Positions 5,662 to 15,192 are shown, numbered from the stretch's first letter. The stretch is 20,263 nucleotides of DNA from an uncultured Prevotella sp. (GCA_902495455.1 CABUXJ010000038.1:1-20263); one strand, 5' to 3'. Numbers and translations: made by a program. The notes: generated from the letters alone by a model not told the origin.

Positions 5662-6469
5662 AGAGGAACTCGAGCAGCTCGTCCCTGTCACGGCGAGCAG
5701 CCATGACCGGGTCTATGAGGCGGTGATGCCGACGCTGGACTCTATATCAGAGCGTGTCTGCATGGCTATTCTCGGTCCCGTCGGCGAGGCCGCACTGGAC
5801 GACGAACCCAACGGGAAGCTCATGTCGGCGGTCAAGCGGTTTATCGCACATATGGCTGTCTTGGATGTGTTCCGGCAGCTCGACATCGTACTCACCCCGA
5901 CGGGGTTTGGCGTTGTCAGCAACGACACGGTCAGCCCGGCGAGCAAGCAGCGCGTCGACGCGCTGGAGGCTTCGCTTCAGACCTCGAGGTGTCGTGCGGA
6001 GTGGGCTCTCATCGACAGGCTGCGTCATGTCGAGAACTGGGGCCGGCAGCAACAGGCGCAGATCATCACCTGCATCTACGACGGCACAACGTTCTTCTCA
6101 CGTCCGGACCTCCATCGCACGGAGAAACAGTGGGAGGATTTTCAGACCGGCGAGTTTTGGAACGTCGACGAGTTCGTCCGGCAACAGATCGGCAGCCCGT
6201 TGGTCGACGACATCCTCGTCGCTTACCGCACCGATGCGGAGCGCTACCAGGACTATTATGAAGCCGTCTGCATCATCCGGCGCATCTTCGAACTATGGTT
6301 GTCGGGCGGCCGCGACGCCGTGGCCGTAGCCCTGCGGCGGCTCATCGAGGTCATTGAGGCCGACCGTGAGACATTCGCACTCTATTTCTCTTCTTCCGCT
6401 TTTGAACTTCATCATCATGAGACTTTTCAGAACACTAAGGACAGCACGGCCTTTGTTTTCAACGGCTGA
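5642..6469 (+). CDS. DUF6712-family phage protein, probable head-tail connector
   Basis: 275 aa. Recognised by pattern as DUF6712, a family largely confined to Bacteroidota phages: an N-terminal 'ITKEELEQLVPVTASSHDRVYEAVMPTLDSISERV', 'SAVKRFIAHMAVLDVFRQLDIVLTPTGFGVVSND.VSPASKQRVDALEASLQ', and a mid-region 'TTFFSRPDLHR'. A position immediately after the portal gene fits a head-tail connector or adaptor. The mostly helical N-terminal part agrees with that. The function is inferred. Its 3' end overlaps the next gene by 53 bp. Confidence 0.72.
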   Translation: MTIIITKEELEQLVPVTASSHDRVYEAVMPTLDSISERVCMAILGPVGEAALDDEPNGKLMSAVKRFIAHMAVLDVFRQLDIVLTPTGFGVVSNDTVSPASKQRVDALEASLQTSRCRAEWALIDRLRHVENWGRQQQAQIITCIYDGTTFFSRPDLHRTEKQWEDFQTGEFWNVDEFVRQQIGSPLVDDILVAYRTDAERYQDYYEAVCIIRRIFELWLSGGRDAVAVALRRLIEVIEADRETFALYFSSSAFELHHHETFQNTKDSTAFVFNG

Positions 6470-7217
6470 CGGATCTGTCAATCTGACCGCTCCGCGCTCG
6501 TGGCGTGAGCTCACGCCGGCACAGTTGCGTTATACGCTCTGGCTGCTGGCCACATTCGACAACCATACGGTCGTCAAGACGTATATGTTCTGTCGTTTCA
6601 CCGGCATACATGTCGTGGCCCGTGACCGCTTCGGATGGCAGTGCTACGCATGGGTGTCGTGGTGGCGCCGGCGCTACTTCACCATGCAAGCCTGGCAGAT
6701 CGAGTCTCTGATGTCTCAGTTGGACTATGTCGACTCGTATGAGGACATGGATGTTCGGTTGGAGGACATCGGTGGCCTTCATGCGGTCGACATCCTGCTG
6801 CATGGCGTCGTCTTCGTCGATTATCTCAATGCGGAGAAGTATTACCAGGCGTACATGCTGCACCACGACGACCGTTTCCTCCACAAGCTCGCCCTTATCC
6901 TCTATCGCCGGCGCAATGGCGATTTGGCGCGTCGCATCAGGCTCGGCAGGGCCGAAGCGTTGGGCGTCGTGCTCTGGTTCTCTTACGTCAAGGCCGTGAT
7001 GTCGCGTTCGTTTCCGCACTTCTTCCGCAAGGTCGATGGCAACACCGCAGCCGGCTACGACATGATGGAGGCCATCAACACGCAGATCCGTGCGTTGACC
7101 GACGGTGACGTGACCAAAGAGCAGACAGTACTTCATATCGACTGTTGGCGTGCCCTGACCGAACTCGATCAGAAGGCGCGTGAGGCAGCGGACTTCAAAC
7201 GAAAATATGGAAAGTAA
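6417..7217 (+). CDS. Phage structural or assembly protein, unknown role
   Basis: 266 aa from the ATG at 6417; the longer frame upstream lies entirely within the preceding gene. Very rich in aromatic residues and arginine: 'SWRELTPAQLRYTLWLLATFDNHTVVKTYMFCRFTGIHV', 'FGWQCYAWVSWWRRRYFTM'. The C-terminus 'YDMMEAINTQIRALTDGDVTKEQTVLHIDCWRALTELDQKAREAADFKRKYGK' resembles a conserved ending of Bacteroidales prophage proteins of similar size. The alpha-helical character and position could fit a tail-assembly chaperone-like role, but I cannot confirm that. It overlaps its neighbour at 7207 by 11 bp. Confidence 0.66.
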   Translation: MRLFRTLRTARPLFSTADGSVNLTAPRSWRELTPAQLRYTLWLLATFDNHTVVKTYMFCRFTGIHVVARDRFGWQCYAWVSWWRRRYFTMQAWQIESLMSQLDYVDSYEDMDVRLEDIGGLHAVDILLHGVVFVDYLNAEKYYQAYMLHHDDRFLHKLALILYRRRNGDLARRIRLGRAEALGVVLWFSYVKAVMSRSFPHFFRKVDGNTAAGYDMMEAINTQIRALTDGDVTKEQTVLHIDCWRALTELDQKAREAADFKRKYGK

Positions 7218-7713
7218 CACTCAATTCGACGCTCTCGAGTACTTCAAGAGCCTTGCCGAACAGAACCGGCTGGCACGTGCGAACGAGTTCCGGCCGTGCT
7301 TCTGCAGCGGTCCCGACGGCATCAACGACGTCATCCAGGAGTTTCGCACGACGGCCAACTTCATCATGATCGATGACACCACGTCGCAGAACACATACAG
7401 CCGGGGCGTCGGCTTCTTCGACCGCAACGCCTACACGGTCTTCATCCTTGCGGCCTACAGGTTCGACGATATGACCGACCGCGAGAACAAGCTGAAGCTC
7501 TGCCGGCGTATCTTCCGGCAGTTTCACAGCCGCATGATCCGCGACAAGGAGAGTCTCGCCTACGGCGACAGTCTCGAATATCTGCAGGTGCATCAAATAT
7601 ACTCCAAGGAGCTGCCGCGATATTCCATGAACGGTGTCACGGGCCTGTACTTCATGGTCAACAACGAGGAACCCGTAGACCTCACTTACGATCCGGAGGA
7701 GTGGTATGAGTAG
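7207..7713 (+). CDS. Phage neck/tail-completion protein
   Basis: 168 aa from the ATG at 7207. Contains 'FRTTANFIMIDDTTSQNTYSRGVGFFDRNAYTVFILAAYRFDDM' and ends 'YSMNGVTGLYFMVNNEEPVDLTYDPEEWYE'. This layout matches a Bacteroidota phage family located just before HK97-gp10-like genes, where tail-terminator or head-closure proteins usually lie. The exact role is inferred from order. It overlaps the next gene by 8 bp. Confidence 0.65.
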   Translation: MESNTQFDALEYFKSLAEQNRLARANEFRPCFCSGPDGINDVIQEFRTTANFIMIDDTTSQNTYSRGVGFFDRNAYTVFILAAYRFDDMTDRENKLKLCRRIFRQFHSRMIRDKESLAYGDSLEYLQVHQIYSKELPRYSMNGVTGLYFMVNNEEPVDLTYDPEEWYE

Positions 7714-8353
7714 CTTCACAGATTATGCCGCGGCCAAAGGACGTGAGTCCGGTAGCCGGATTTCCGACCACCGCCTCACGCAGCAGGAACTCGACGCCTA
7801 CAACAACGGATGGGCGCAGTGCATGGTCGACATCTGGATGGAAAAGATAGACATGCTCCGCATATCCGACACAAGGACGTTGCGGGCGTCCCTCCGGGAG
7901 CTCGTCTCCACCGGCACGGTGACGACCATCGAGCATAAGTTCATGATGTACGGCATCTATGTCGCTGCAGGTGTCGGCCGCGGCTTCGAGCATGGCAACG
8001 GCGGTGACCTCCTGTTCATGGGCAACAGCTTCCGCGACGCCAATGCCTCACAATATGGCAGCCGGCCGGTCGGTCGCAGATGGGCGCAGGGACACATGCT
8101 CGCGCCGAGGTTCAAACGGCAGAAGGTCACCCGGGGACCGCACAAGGGCGAGGAGACGGCACTGACGTCTGGTCGCAAACGCACGCCGCGCGACTGGTTC
8201 TTCAAGAAGTACTACTATTCGCTCCATCGGCTCAACGAGGAGAACGCGGCGTTCTTCGGCGCTGCATACAACGGCCTGATGTCCGACTTCCTGGCGCGGT
8301 TGTTCGAGGATGTCGATGGGGACAAGCAGCGCATCAGGAGCAACAGGTGGTAA
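7706..8353 (+). CDS. HK97 gp10-like phage protein (neck/tail completion)
   Basis: 215 aa. The section 'ISTGTV'-like 'LVSTGTVTTIEHKFMMYGIYVAAGVGRGFEHGNGGDLLF' followed by a basic 'APRFKRQKVTRGPHKGEETALTSGRKRTPRDWFFKKYYYSLHRLNEENAAFFG' is the usual arrangement of Bacteroidota minor tail proteins related to HK97 gp10: a short beta strand with G-Y/F-G-V-G-R-G, then an R-P-x-W-F basic helix. These proteins sit at the head-tail joint. The gene closes the overlapping head/neck cluster (4177-8353) and lies 18 bp before the large tail gene. Confidence 0.66.
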   Translation: MSSFTDYAAAKGRESGSRISDHRLTQQELDAYNNGWAQCMVDIWMEKIDMLRISDTRTLRASLRELVSTGTVTTIEHKFMMYGIYVAAGVGRGFEHGNGGDLLFMGNSFRDANASQYGSRPVGRRWAQGHMLAPRFKRQKVTRGPHKGEETALTSGRKRTPRDWFFKKYYYSLHRLNEENAAFFGAAYNGLMSDFLARLFEDVDGDKQRIRSNRW

Positions 8354-8371
8354 ACAAACATAAATAATCGT

Positions 8372-11300
8372 ATGGACAATAGAAATACAGAATTGGAAGC
8401 TGCTCTCAAGAAACAACTGGAGCAGATACGCGATGAGCGGATGGAGCATGCCAACACGGCGTCACGCATCGGCAATGCCTTGCTGTCGCTGTTGTCATGT
8501 ATAGGTAGCTCGGCTGCAACGGCGTTCAATAGTTTCCTGCGACGTGACGCCGACGACACGGCATCGGGTCATATCACATTCGAGAAAGGTCTGACATCGT
8601 CCTCGTCGACAGATCTGCATGCCGGCGCTACGTTCGGGGATTATACCGAAGGCGAGTCCGGGGGCGCAGTCAATGCTGCCGGTGACGCAGATATGAAATC
8701 ACTGTCGGTTCGCGATGGTGTCCACTCCTCCGACTGGCGCAGTGGCGAGTCCGGCTTTTGTGCCCAAATCCGCGCTAATGGCCGCAGCTACGCCGAGGTT
8801 GACGAACTCTTCGTACGCATGAAGGCCGTGTTCAACGAGTTGGAGATCCGCAAGCTGTCGTATGTCGGCGGCAATATCGAGCTGAGTGCGGCGGGTAGCC
8901 ATATCCACAGTGTCGACCGTATCATAGGACCGCGCGGCGGCAATCTGATACCAAATTCTGATTTCCCCTCATTGTCTGACGAGCACTTCACGCTCGGCAG
9001 CGGTAAACAGCTTGTCCCGCAACGAGGATATAACGAGCTGCGCATCGAGGAGACCGGATTGTCGCAGTCCATGTATTACGGCGCCTTCTATAATCTGGCG
9101 GCCGATCCCGGACAGCAGTACACCATATCGTTCTATTATCATGGAGAATTTGACTATGGCGCTGCTCTTGAAGTTGCGGCGGCACGGGAACAAGGTGGAG
9201 CTGTCTATTATAAATTCCCGATCGGCGGCCCGGGCAACAATAAGTTGGAACTGGAGGCCTGCGAAGAGGATCGTCGTATCGTGCAGACCATAACCATGCC
9301 CGGTTCGTGCTCCGGGCTGATAGTCAAAATATGGCTGCGTCGCAATGGTGTCATGTATATCAGCCGTCCACGTATTGAGATGGGTGCGACGGCCCAAGCG
9401 TGGGAAGGTGTGACCACGGCCCGATACCGTTGTTATCTGATGCGTGACGACGGGACGACGGCCACACGCAACTGGTGGCGGGTCGGTGATCTGGCCAAGT
9501 GTCAGACGTCCAACATCGCTCAGAGAAACGACAACGGGGTCTGGAAAGACGCCGCCAATCGCTACTACTGGCGTGCGGTGGTCGGTGTCGGAGAAGAGAT
9601 GTTGAACGACGGTCGAACTTACGACTATGTCGAACTCGCCAACACTTCTACCGTCTGGCTCGAAGACTCTGCCGGTGTGCTGCGCTCGTTCTCCGGTTAC
9701 GATACCACTTTTGAGTCGGCGGCGACAGAGGATCATCGCCGCGTGAATGATGCGCCTCTGGCGGGTGATGACATCGTGCAGGAGGGCCATCTCTTCGACC
9801 CGGACCGACAGCATCTCATCCGTCTATGTGTGATCGGCAAGAGCGCTCCGAGCATCGAGGAGTATTCGGGCGTGAATGGTTTCAGACTGACAGGCCATCT
9901 CAAGACGCAACTCTCACCACGTGCCGGCGACATCTTTGTAGCCAAGCGTTTCGAAATAGAGACCGAGAGCGGCGGCAGCTATCGTGTGCCGTGTGATCGC
10001 GGAGCCTACGTCGATGGCGAGAGATACTTCTACTATGACCGTGTGAGCTATAACGGTGCATTGTGGTTGTGTATAGGCAAAAACGGCAATCTGGTCGGCA
10101 ACGTAATAGTACCTCCCTCGGAGAGTGCGGCCTCTGTCTGGCAGAAGCAGGTCGACCGGGGCTCGTCATTCAATATCGTCGTGACGGGCGGCGAAGTCAT
10201 CTTCAATGGGCCGGGAGCCAAACGGCGTGTCTACGTGGAGGTCTATGATGGTGAGGAGCGACTGACGTATGACCACAAGACTGGTTTCAGCTGCGGCGTA
10301 CTGTCCGAGGGAGATCGTATCTGTGACAATCATGTCTACTGGACGTTCGGCACCGATGGTGATGGCAAGCGGTTCTATTATGAACTGATATGCGCCCCGG
10401 GCGACTTCGAACCGACGGAGGTGCCGTTTGTTGTCATGGACAAGCGCGGTGGCAAACAAAAGGAATATCAGCGTGTCCTCCATGTCTCGACGGCAAACAG
10501 CGCCATCACTGTGACGCTGTCTCCGGAGACGGTGATACTGACGCAATCGCCGGATAATGGCACTATTGACCTGCAGCCGGCATATACCAACGTGAAAGTC
10601 TATAAAGGCGTGACAGACGTCACCTCCGATGCCGAGATCGGCATTGCCGAAGCGGATGGCTGCGAGGCCGGGACACCGACGCATGGAGCTATAGCGATCT
10701 CTTCGCTTGTGGGCAACCCGGAGCATGGTTGTGTCGTCATCAATGCCAAATATAAAGGCGTGACTATGCAGAAGACATTCTCTTTTGCTGTCAACTATCT
10801 CGGCAAGTTCAAGGAGACGATCGAGAACGACATCAAAAGACAGGTGGCGAGCAAGTCATTCTCCTATATCGACGAGAATGGGGACCAATGTACGCAGACC
10901 GGGCTGTCAGAGATCGTACAGAGCGCCAATGAGATAGCAATGGCTGTTTATGGCGACAACAACGGGACCAATTATTTCGGGCATCTCACATCGATGTTGA
11001 TCCTCCAGAGTTCAAACATCAAGACAGTGAATGTGTCTTCTGATTTTGTGGGCTCCAATCCGACAAAAATCATCTTTCAGTGTGACATCTCTGCCTATGG
11101 CACTATCAACGGCACGGTGGATTTTGTCTTTACCGTTGATGGGGTAGCCGTCAAAACGATCACAAGCGAAATCACGACAACGGATGAGCTGTTTCCCGTT
11201 TCTGGACACTTTGTCATAGACCGGGATGTTGACACCGCAAACTTCATGCTGACCGTGAAAAACAATTGCTCGGGTATCATCTATATACGGACACTGAGGC

Positions 11301-12124
11301 TGTATAAGGTTGAGAGCGTCAAGAACGGTCTGACAAAGACCGGTATCGACATCACCAACGGATTGATAACGCTCACAGCCAGGAACACCATCATCAACAG
11401 CGATGTCGCCGTGCGCTCGCTGGAGACCATACCGACAGAGGGCGGTGCGTATGCGAAGATGTCGGGCAGCACCTTGGAGTTCTTCGGTCTCAACAGCACA
11501 CCGTCGATAAAAGTTGGCGTTGACGACGACGGAAATGCTGTCTTCATCTTCTACGACTCTGCGGGCAATGCGACATACAACCTCGGACCGGGTGGCCTGT
11601 CACAGATTATCAACACGTCCACAAATGACATGTGGTCTGATGCAGTCAATATGATAGCCATCGCTGACGGTGACAACGCCCGCAATGCTATCGGCGACAT
11701 CCCGGGTGTGACGGAGGTGACAGACCCGAAAGTGCCTCATTATATGTACAATGAGGGATACTTCATTTCCGAGAGCGGTGAGAAAGTGTTCGCACATGGC
11801 GGAGGGTATAACCGTAAGTGGTATGACACCGACGCACAAATAGCAATCGGTGACAGTGGCTTCATCCCGGCCGGCGAGGATAACGTCATCATCGACGGAT
11901 GGTACGCGGGTGAGGTATCGTTCAACACGCCGACAGACAAACAAGGTGCGCCGAGATATGCTGAGGTCACAATCCGGAAGTTCGTCGGTGGCCGATGCGT
12001 GCAGGTGAACAGATTGGAGTTCGAGATTACGTATATATTCAAGAGTGTGAATGGTAGCTGGACACCGACGGTCGACCTGATAACTCCTGCGACGATAACG
12101 CTGCCGGCTTCGCTTGATGATTAA
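8372..12124 (+). CDS. Large phage tail/host-recognition protein with sugar-binding-like domain
   Basis: 1250 aa. Residues about 1-30 are a charged helix, followed by a small hydrophobic stretch (32-55) and the 'FLRRDADDTASGHITFEKGLTS' collar seen in Bacteroidales prophage tail proteins. Residues 100-190 ('LSVRD.VHSSDW.., AEVDELFVRMKAVFNELEIRKLSYVGGNIELSAAGSHIHSV') are the conserved core. Residues about 190-350 ('NLIPNSDF ... YTISFYY ... SRPRIEMGATAQAWEG') read as a CBM4/9-type jelly-roll that could bind surface glycans. Further beta-rich repeats and immunoglobulin-like segments follow, and the C-terminus is beta-rich ('DGNAVFIFYDSAGNATYNLGPGGLS'). Probably the central tail fibre or tip. No enzymatic motif recognised. 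Confidence 0.72.
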   Translation: MDNRNTELEAALKKQLEQIRDERMEHANTASRIGNALLSLLSCIGSSAATAFNSFLRRDADDTASGHITFEKGLTSSSSTDLHAGATFGDYTEGESGGAVNAAGDADMKSLSVRDGVHSSDWRSGESGFCAQIRANGRSYAEVDELFVRMKAVFNELEIRKLSYVGGNIELSAAGSHIHSVDRIIGPRGGNLIPNSDFPSLSDEHFTLGSGKQLVPQRGYNELRIEETGLSQSMYYGAFYNLAADPGQQYTISFYYHGEFDYGAALEVAAAREQGGAVYYKFPIGGPGNNKLELEACEEDRRIVQTITMPGSCSGLIVKIWLRRNGVMYISRPRIEMGATAQAWEGVTTARYRCYLMRDDGTTATRNWWRVGDLAKCQTSNIAQRNDNGVWKDAANRYYWRAVVGVGEEMLNDGRTYDYVELANTSTVWLEDSAGVLRSFSGYDTTFESAATEDHRRVNDAPLAGDDIVQEGHLFDPDRQHLIRLCVIGKSAPSIEEYSGVNGFRLTGHLKTQLSPRAGDIFVAKRFEIETESGGSYRVPCDRGAYVDGERYFYYDRVSYNGALWLCIGKNGNLVGNVIVPPSESAASVWQKQVDRGSSFNIVVTGGEVIFNGPGAKRRVYVEVYDGEERLTYDHKTGFSCGVLSEGDRICDNHVYWTFGTDGDGKRFYYELICAPGDFEPTEVPFVVMDKRGGKQKEYQRVLHVSTANSAITVTLSPETVILTQSPDNGTIDLQPAYTNVKVYKGVTDVTSDAEIGIAEADGCEAGTPTHGAIAISSLVGNPEHGCVVINAKYKGVTMQKTFSFAVNYLGKFKETIENDIKRQVASKSFSYIDENGDQCTQTGLSEIVQSANEIAMAVYGDNNGTNYFGHLTSMLILQSSNIKTVNVSSDFVGSNPTKIIFQCDISAYGTINGTVDFVFTVDGVAVKTITSEITTTDELFPVSGHFVIDRDVDTANFMLTVKNNCSGIIYIRTLRLYKVESVKNGLTKTGIDITNGLITLTARNTIINSDVAVRSLETIPTEGGAYAKMSGSTLEFFGLNSTPSIKVGVDDDGNAVFIFYDSAGNATYNLGPGGLSQIINTSTNDMWSDAVNMIAIADGDNARNAIGDIPGVTEVTDPKVPHYMYNEGYFISESGEKVFAHGGGYNRKWYDTDAQIAIGDSGFIPAGEDNVIIDGWYAGEVSFNTPTDKQGAPRYAEVTIRKFVGGRCVQVNRLEFEITYIFKSVNGSWTPTVDLITPATITLPASLDD

Positions 12125-12140
12125 TTTAACTAATTGATAT

Positions 12141-12470
12141 ATGGATATGAAGAATAACAGCGCGTGTATGTTGGGCTCAGTGGTAAAAATCAACGTTCAT
12201 ATAGAACGGATGTGCTGCCTGACAATGGATGATTATGATTTCGAATGTGACTTCTATGTCTATCCTAACAGAAAGATCACAGTTCCGAAGCGTGACCTTT
12301 TGCGAAAGGGTGAAGACGACTATATCGCGGTCGTAGACACGTCGGCAACAGGTGAGGGTGAGTTGATGATGAAGGTGACAGCCATGATACCTGATGATGA
12401 TTGTCCGGGAGGCATGCGCAAGGCTATAGCCGGGTGTCCGACAGGGATTAAAATACGCAAAGGCTTATGA
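12141..12470 (+). CDS. Small conserved phage tail-operon protein
   Basis: 109 aa; an in-frame ATG two codons downstream (12147) is an alternative start. The pattern 'ACMLGSVVKINVHIERMCCLTMDDYDFECDFYVYPNRKITVPKRDLLRKGEDDYIAVVDTSATGEGELMMKVTAMIPDDDCPGG.RKAIAGCPTGIKI' is that of a beta-sandwich family found after the large tail gene in Bacteroidales prophages. It may be a fibre-attachment or chaperone protein; the role is unproven. It overlaps the next start by 4 bp. Confidence 0.68.
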   Translation: MDMKNNSACMLGSVVKINVHIERMCCLTMDDYDFECDFYVYPNRKITVPKRDLLRKGEDDYIAVVDTSATGEGELMMKVTAMIPDDDCPGGMRKAIAGCPTGIKIRKGL

Positions 12471-12907
12471 AAGGTATTGTAGTATGGGCCCGGCGTGTGG
12501 ATGAACCGCTGAAAGTGGCGGCGTGGCCGTTGAACAAATGCAATTGTTCGTGTGGTGGCAAGGAAGCCCGTAAGATGATCCGCTTTGACGGAACAATCGA
12601 CATCCCCACCGACCTGATCAAGGACACCATCGCTCCTGATGGCGACGGCCGCATCGTTTGGGTTGTCGGCGCTAAACGGTTTGTGAAAGAGGTTGTCCTG
12701 GATGATGGCTCTTTGGAGTATTACACCAGCTGGCGCGGTCATGGCATCTATCAGCCGGAGAGTTATGAGCGATATGTTTACTACCTGGTTGATACCGACA
12801 ATCCGGATCTGTGGCAGATGTACAAGGCTGACAGCGGACAACTGGAGCTCGTCGCCGATGCAGACGAGATCATCACGGAGGAGGACATCGAGAATATATG
12901 TCGGTAA
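12467..12907 (+). CDS. Phage tail-operon protein of unknown function
   Basis: 146 aa, starting on the overlapping ATGA. 'NKCNCSCGG' near residue 24-32 is a small cysteine cluster (3 Cys) with no partner cluster elsewhere. 'GAKRFVKEVVLDDGSLEYYTSWRGHGIY' and 'YYLVDTDNPDLWQMYKADSGQLELV' suggest beta-rich structure. The acidic tail ends 'ITEEDIENICR'. Neighbours indicate a tail-tip or fibre accessory. No known family recognised. Confidence 0.66.
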   Translation: MKGIVVWARRVDEPLKVAAWPLNKCNCSCGGKEARKMIRFDGTIDIPTDLIKDTIAPDGDGRIVWVVGAKRFVKEVVLDDGSLEYYTSWRGHGIYQPESYERYVYYLVDTDNPDLWQMYKADSGQLELVADADEIITEEDIENICR

Positions 12908-12964
12908 AACGACATCTTTATTTATTCTATATTTATTAATCAACAATCTAAAATTTCAAAACAA

Positions 12965-13765
12965 ATGGCAAAGTATTTGGATTTGACCGGTCTTGAGCTC
13001 TTGTGGAGCAAGATCAAGACCTTGGTGGAAACAGTGAAGACATCTCTGGAAAAGACAGATGTCGGTCTGGGCAACGTGACCAACGACGCTCAGGTGAAAC
13101 GCTCGGAGATGGGCAAGGCCAACGGCGTGGCCACACTCGGTGCGGACAGCAAGCTGACTGCCGCGCAGTTGCCGGCTCTCAAGACGATCAACAGCCAGAG
13201 CATCGTCGGCAGTGGCAACATCACCATCGACCTGTCTCTCTTCAAGGTCGTGGAGTCACTGCCGACGGCAGACATCGATGCGACAAAGATCTATCTTGTC
13301 AAGAGTGCGGCAAGCAAGACGGGCAACATATATACCGAGTATATATATGTTGAAGACAAGTGGGAGGAGTTCGGCACGTATAAGGCAACGATCGACCTCA
13401 CGCCATACGTGAAGTTCACGGATCTTGCGACGGCGAGCAAGGCCGGTGCGATGAGTGCCGCCGACAAGGTAAAGCTCGACGGACTGAAGAACTACACCCT
13501 GCCGACGGCGTCGGCGTCAGCAAAGGGTGGTGTCACGCTCGGCTATACTCAGACCGGGAAAAACTATCCCTTGGCGCTTGATGCGAACGGCAAGGCCTAT
13601 GTTAATGTTCCGTGGACAGACACGAACACGACTTATAGTGTGGTTTCGGCCTCGGCTAACGGCTTGATGACAAAAGAGCACTTCACCAAATTGTCGGGAA
13701 TAGCTGCCGGAGCAACAGCGGATGCCGCTCTGACAGAGGCGGAGATTGACGCCGCTTGTGCGTAA
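12965..13765 (+). CDS. Phage tail fibre 1
   Basis: 266 aa. The N-terminus 'YLDLTGLELLWSKIKTLVETVKTSL' is the particle-attachment motif shared with fibre 2. Residues about 29-90 carry the widespread tail-fibre repeat 'TDVGLGNVTNDAQVKRSEMGKANGVATLGADSKLTAAQLP'. Residues 160-173 carry 'GAMSAADKVKLDG'. Residues 187-220 'GGVTLGYTQTGKNYPLALDANGKAYVNVPW' recur in fibre 2. It ends with 'ALTEAEIDAACA', a common fibre C-terminus. Codons are GC-rich like the rest of the late block. A strong terminator-type hairpin follows within 6 bp. Confidence 0.82.
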   Translation: MAKYLDLTGLELLWSKIKTLVETVKTSLEKTDVGLGNVTNDAQVKRSEMGKANGVATLGADSKLTAAQLPALKTINSQSIVGSGNITIDLSLFKVVESLPTADIDATKIYLVKSAASKTGNIYTEYIYVEDKWEEFGTYKATIDLTPYVKFTDLATASKAGAMSAADKVKLDGLKNYTLPTASASAKGGVTLGYTQTGKNYPLALDANGKAYVNVPWTDTNTTYSVVSASANGLMTKEHFTKLSGIAAGATADAALTEAEIDAACA

Positions 13766-13770
13766 TGATA

Positions 13771-13817
13771 GGGGCGGGGATAATGGTGTAATATCTGTCA
13801 CCATTATTCCCCCGCCC
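13771..13817 (+). terminator. Strong hairpin after tail fibre 1
   Basis: A stem of about 17 bp, GGGCGGGGATAATGGTG pairing with CACCATTATTCCCCCGCCC around a 10-nt loop, ends at 13817 with ATCTATATCC and then six T (13829 onward). The stem strength suggests termination or a stable RNA 3' end. If it terminates, the second fibre needs its own promoter; I see no clear one upstream of 13859. Confidence 0.65.
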
Positions 13818-13858
13818 ATCTATATCCAATTTTTTAAAACCCAAAATTCATATTAAAC

Positions 13859-15145
13859 ATGGAACATTATCTTAACAAAACGGGCCTCACGCGATTATGG
13901 ACCAATATAAAGAATTATATCTCTAACAACATTCCGTCAGCAACAGCTTCTAAGATTGGAGGCATGAAAGTTGGATATACAACTACTGGGAAAAATTATA
14001 AAGTACAATTAGACAGCTCGTCTAATGCTTTTGTTAACGTTCCGTGGGCCAACACAACTTACGGCGTAGCCACTACCTCAGCAAATGGTTTGATGCCGAA
14101 ATTGCCGACGACGAACATCACTACCGGTGACGATACAAGCACTCCTACCATGCAAGTACTAACCGGGGACGGCAAATATAAAGCTATTGATTTGGGATAT
14201 GATCCTATTATAAACAAATTAAGCCTCGGATTTCATGATGCGATATCTGGATATGGAGATGTTTCTGCTACAATTCCAATAGCAGATACAACGGCTGATG
14301 GTTTGATGAGCAAGGATGATAAAACGAAGTTAGATGGTTTTCATTCTGTAATGGAGACTAATGGTTCATATATCTTGACAGAGGCAGGAATATCGGGAGC
14401 ATATTATTGGAATGACACAGACAATCAAATGGAGTTCATGGCGAATGATGTTCCAGGTAATTGGCTTTCCGAAGATGGTTGGGAATATAGTAACAATAAT
14501 ATATTCGTTCTTCCGAATATTCCAACTGCCACCACTACCACAGGCGGTGTTATGTCTCCGGAAGATAAGAAAAACTTGAATAATGGATATTTTAATATAT
14601 ATGCTCCTCTAAGAGCCGAAGATGTCTCAACACAAACAATTAGATTTCCCGGAAGTCAGGCAGGTAATGGTCTTTGGTTTTTTGGTGCTAAGCCCGCCAT
14701 TAAATTTTATGGAAATAATAATATAACTCCTTTTGGTCAGCCATCTACTGAGAAAGCCTTCATGCAAGTATTAACAATAGACAACGCTACTGCGGATGTT
14801 GATGGATTAATGGCTAAAGAGGATAAGAGCAAGTTGGACGGCGGTGTATTGACTGCAGTCTGGGACCTGAGAGGCAAAGATGCGTCAGCCGGTGCGAGTT
14901 GGAAAGATCTGGATGCTGCTCCGCTCATTGACGAATATAGACCGTTAGTGTGTATCATGGATAATGGCAGTTATGTTGCTACCATTCCGGTCTCGTATCA
15001 GGTGGGTAGCTCAATCTATCTTTGGTATTATACAAGAAAGACCGTTGATAATAAGACAACTTATGTTTTGACGGAAGTGCACTTGTGGTATTCGTCGACA
15101 GACAAGAAGACAAACCTTGCTATTATAACTAACCCCACGATTTAA
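13859..15145 (+). CDS. Phage tail fibre 2 (AT-rich paralogue)
   Basis: 428 aa. The N-terminus 'HYLNKTGLTRLWTNIKNYISN' matches fibre 1, so both would attach at the same site. 'GGMKVGYTTTGKNYKVQLDSSSNAFVNVPWANTTY' (residues 34-68) is a diverged copy of the fibre 1 segment. The trigger motif occurs three times: 'GLMSKDDKTKLDG' (148-160), 'GVMSPEDKKNL' (230-240) and 'GLMAKEDKSKLDG' (316-328). The C-terminal 95 residues are unrelated to fibre 1 and are the likely receptor-binding part. Base composition is clearly more AT-rich than the neighbours on both sides, so this gene or its middle was probably gained separately. Confidence 0.8.
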   Translation: MEHYLNKTGLTRLWTNIKNYISNNIPSATASKIGGMKVGYTTTGKNYKVQLDSSSNAFVNVPWANTTYGVATTSANGLMPKLPTTNITTGDDTSTPTMQVLTGDGKYKAIDLGYDPIINKLSLGFHDAISGYGDVSATIPIADTTADGLMSKDDKTKLDGFHSVMETNGSYILTEAGISGAYYWNDTDNQMEFMANDVPGNWLSEDGWEYSNNNIFVLPNIPTATTTTGGVMSPEDKKNLNNGYFNIYAPLRAEDVSTQTIRFPGSQAGNGLWFFGAKPAIKFYGNNNITPFGQPSTEKAFMQVLTIDNATADVDGLMAKEDKSKLDGGVLTAVWDLRGKDASAGASWKDLDAAPLIDEYRPLVCIMDNGSYVATIPVSYQVGSSIYLWYYTRKTVDNKTTYVLTEVHLWYSSTDKKTNLAIITNPTI

Positions 15146-15192
15146 CGCGAGGCGTGCTATATGCTGTATTTTTATCCGACCGATACAGAGAC

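Noticed and set aside
6459..7220. 253-aa minus-strand open frame
   Set aside because: It is the mirror of the strongly supported gene at 6417-7217 in GC-rich DNA; the plus-strand gene fits overlapping operon order and the family pattern.
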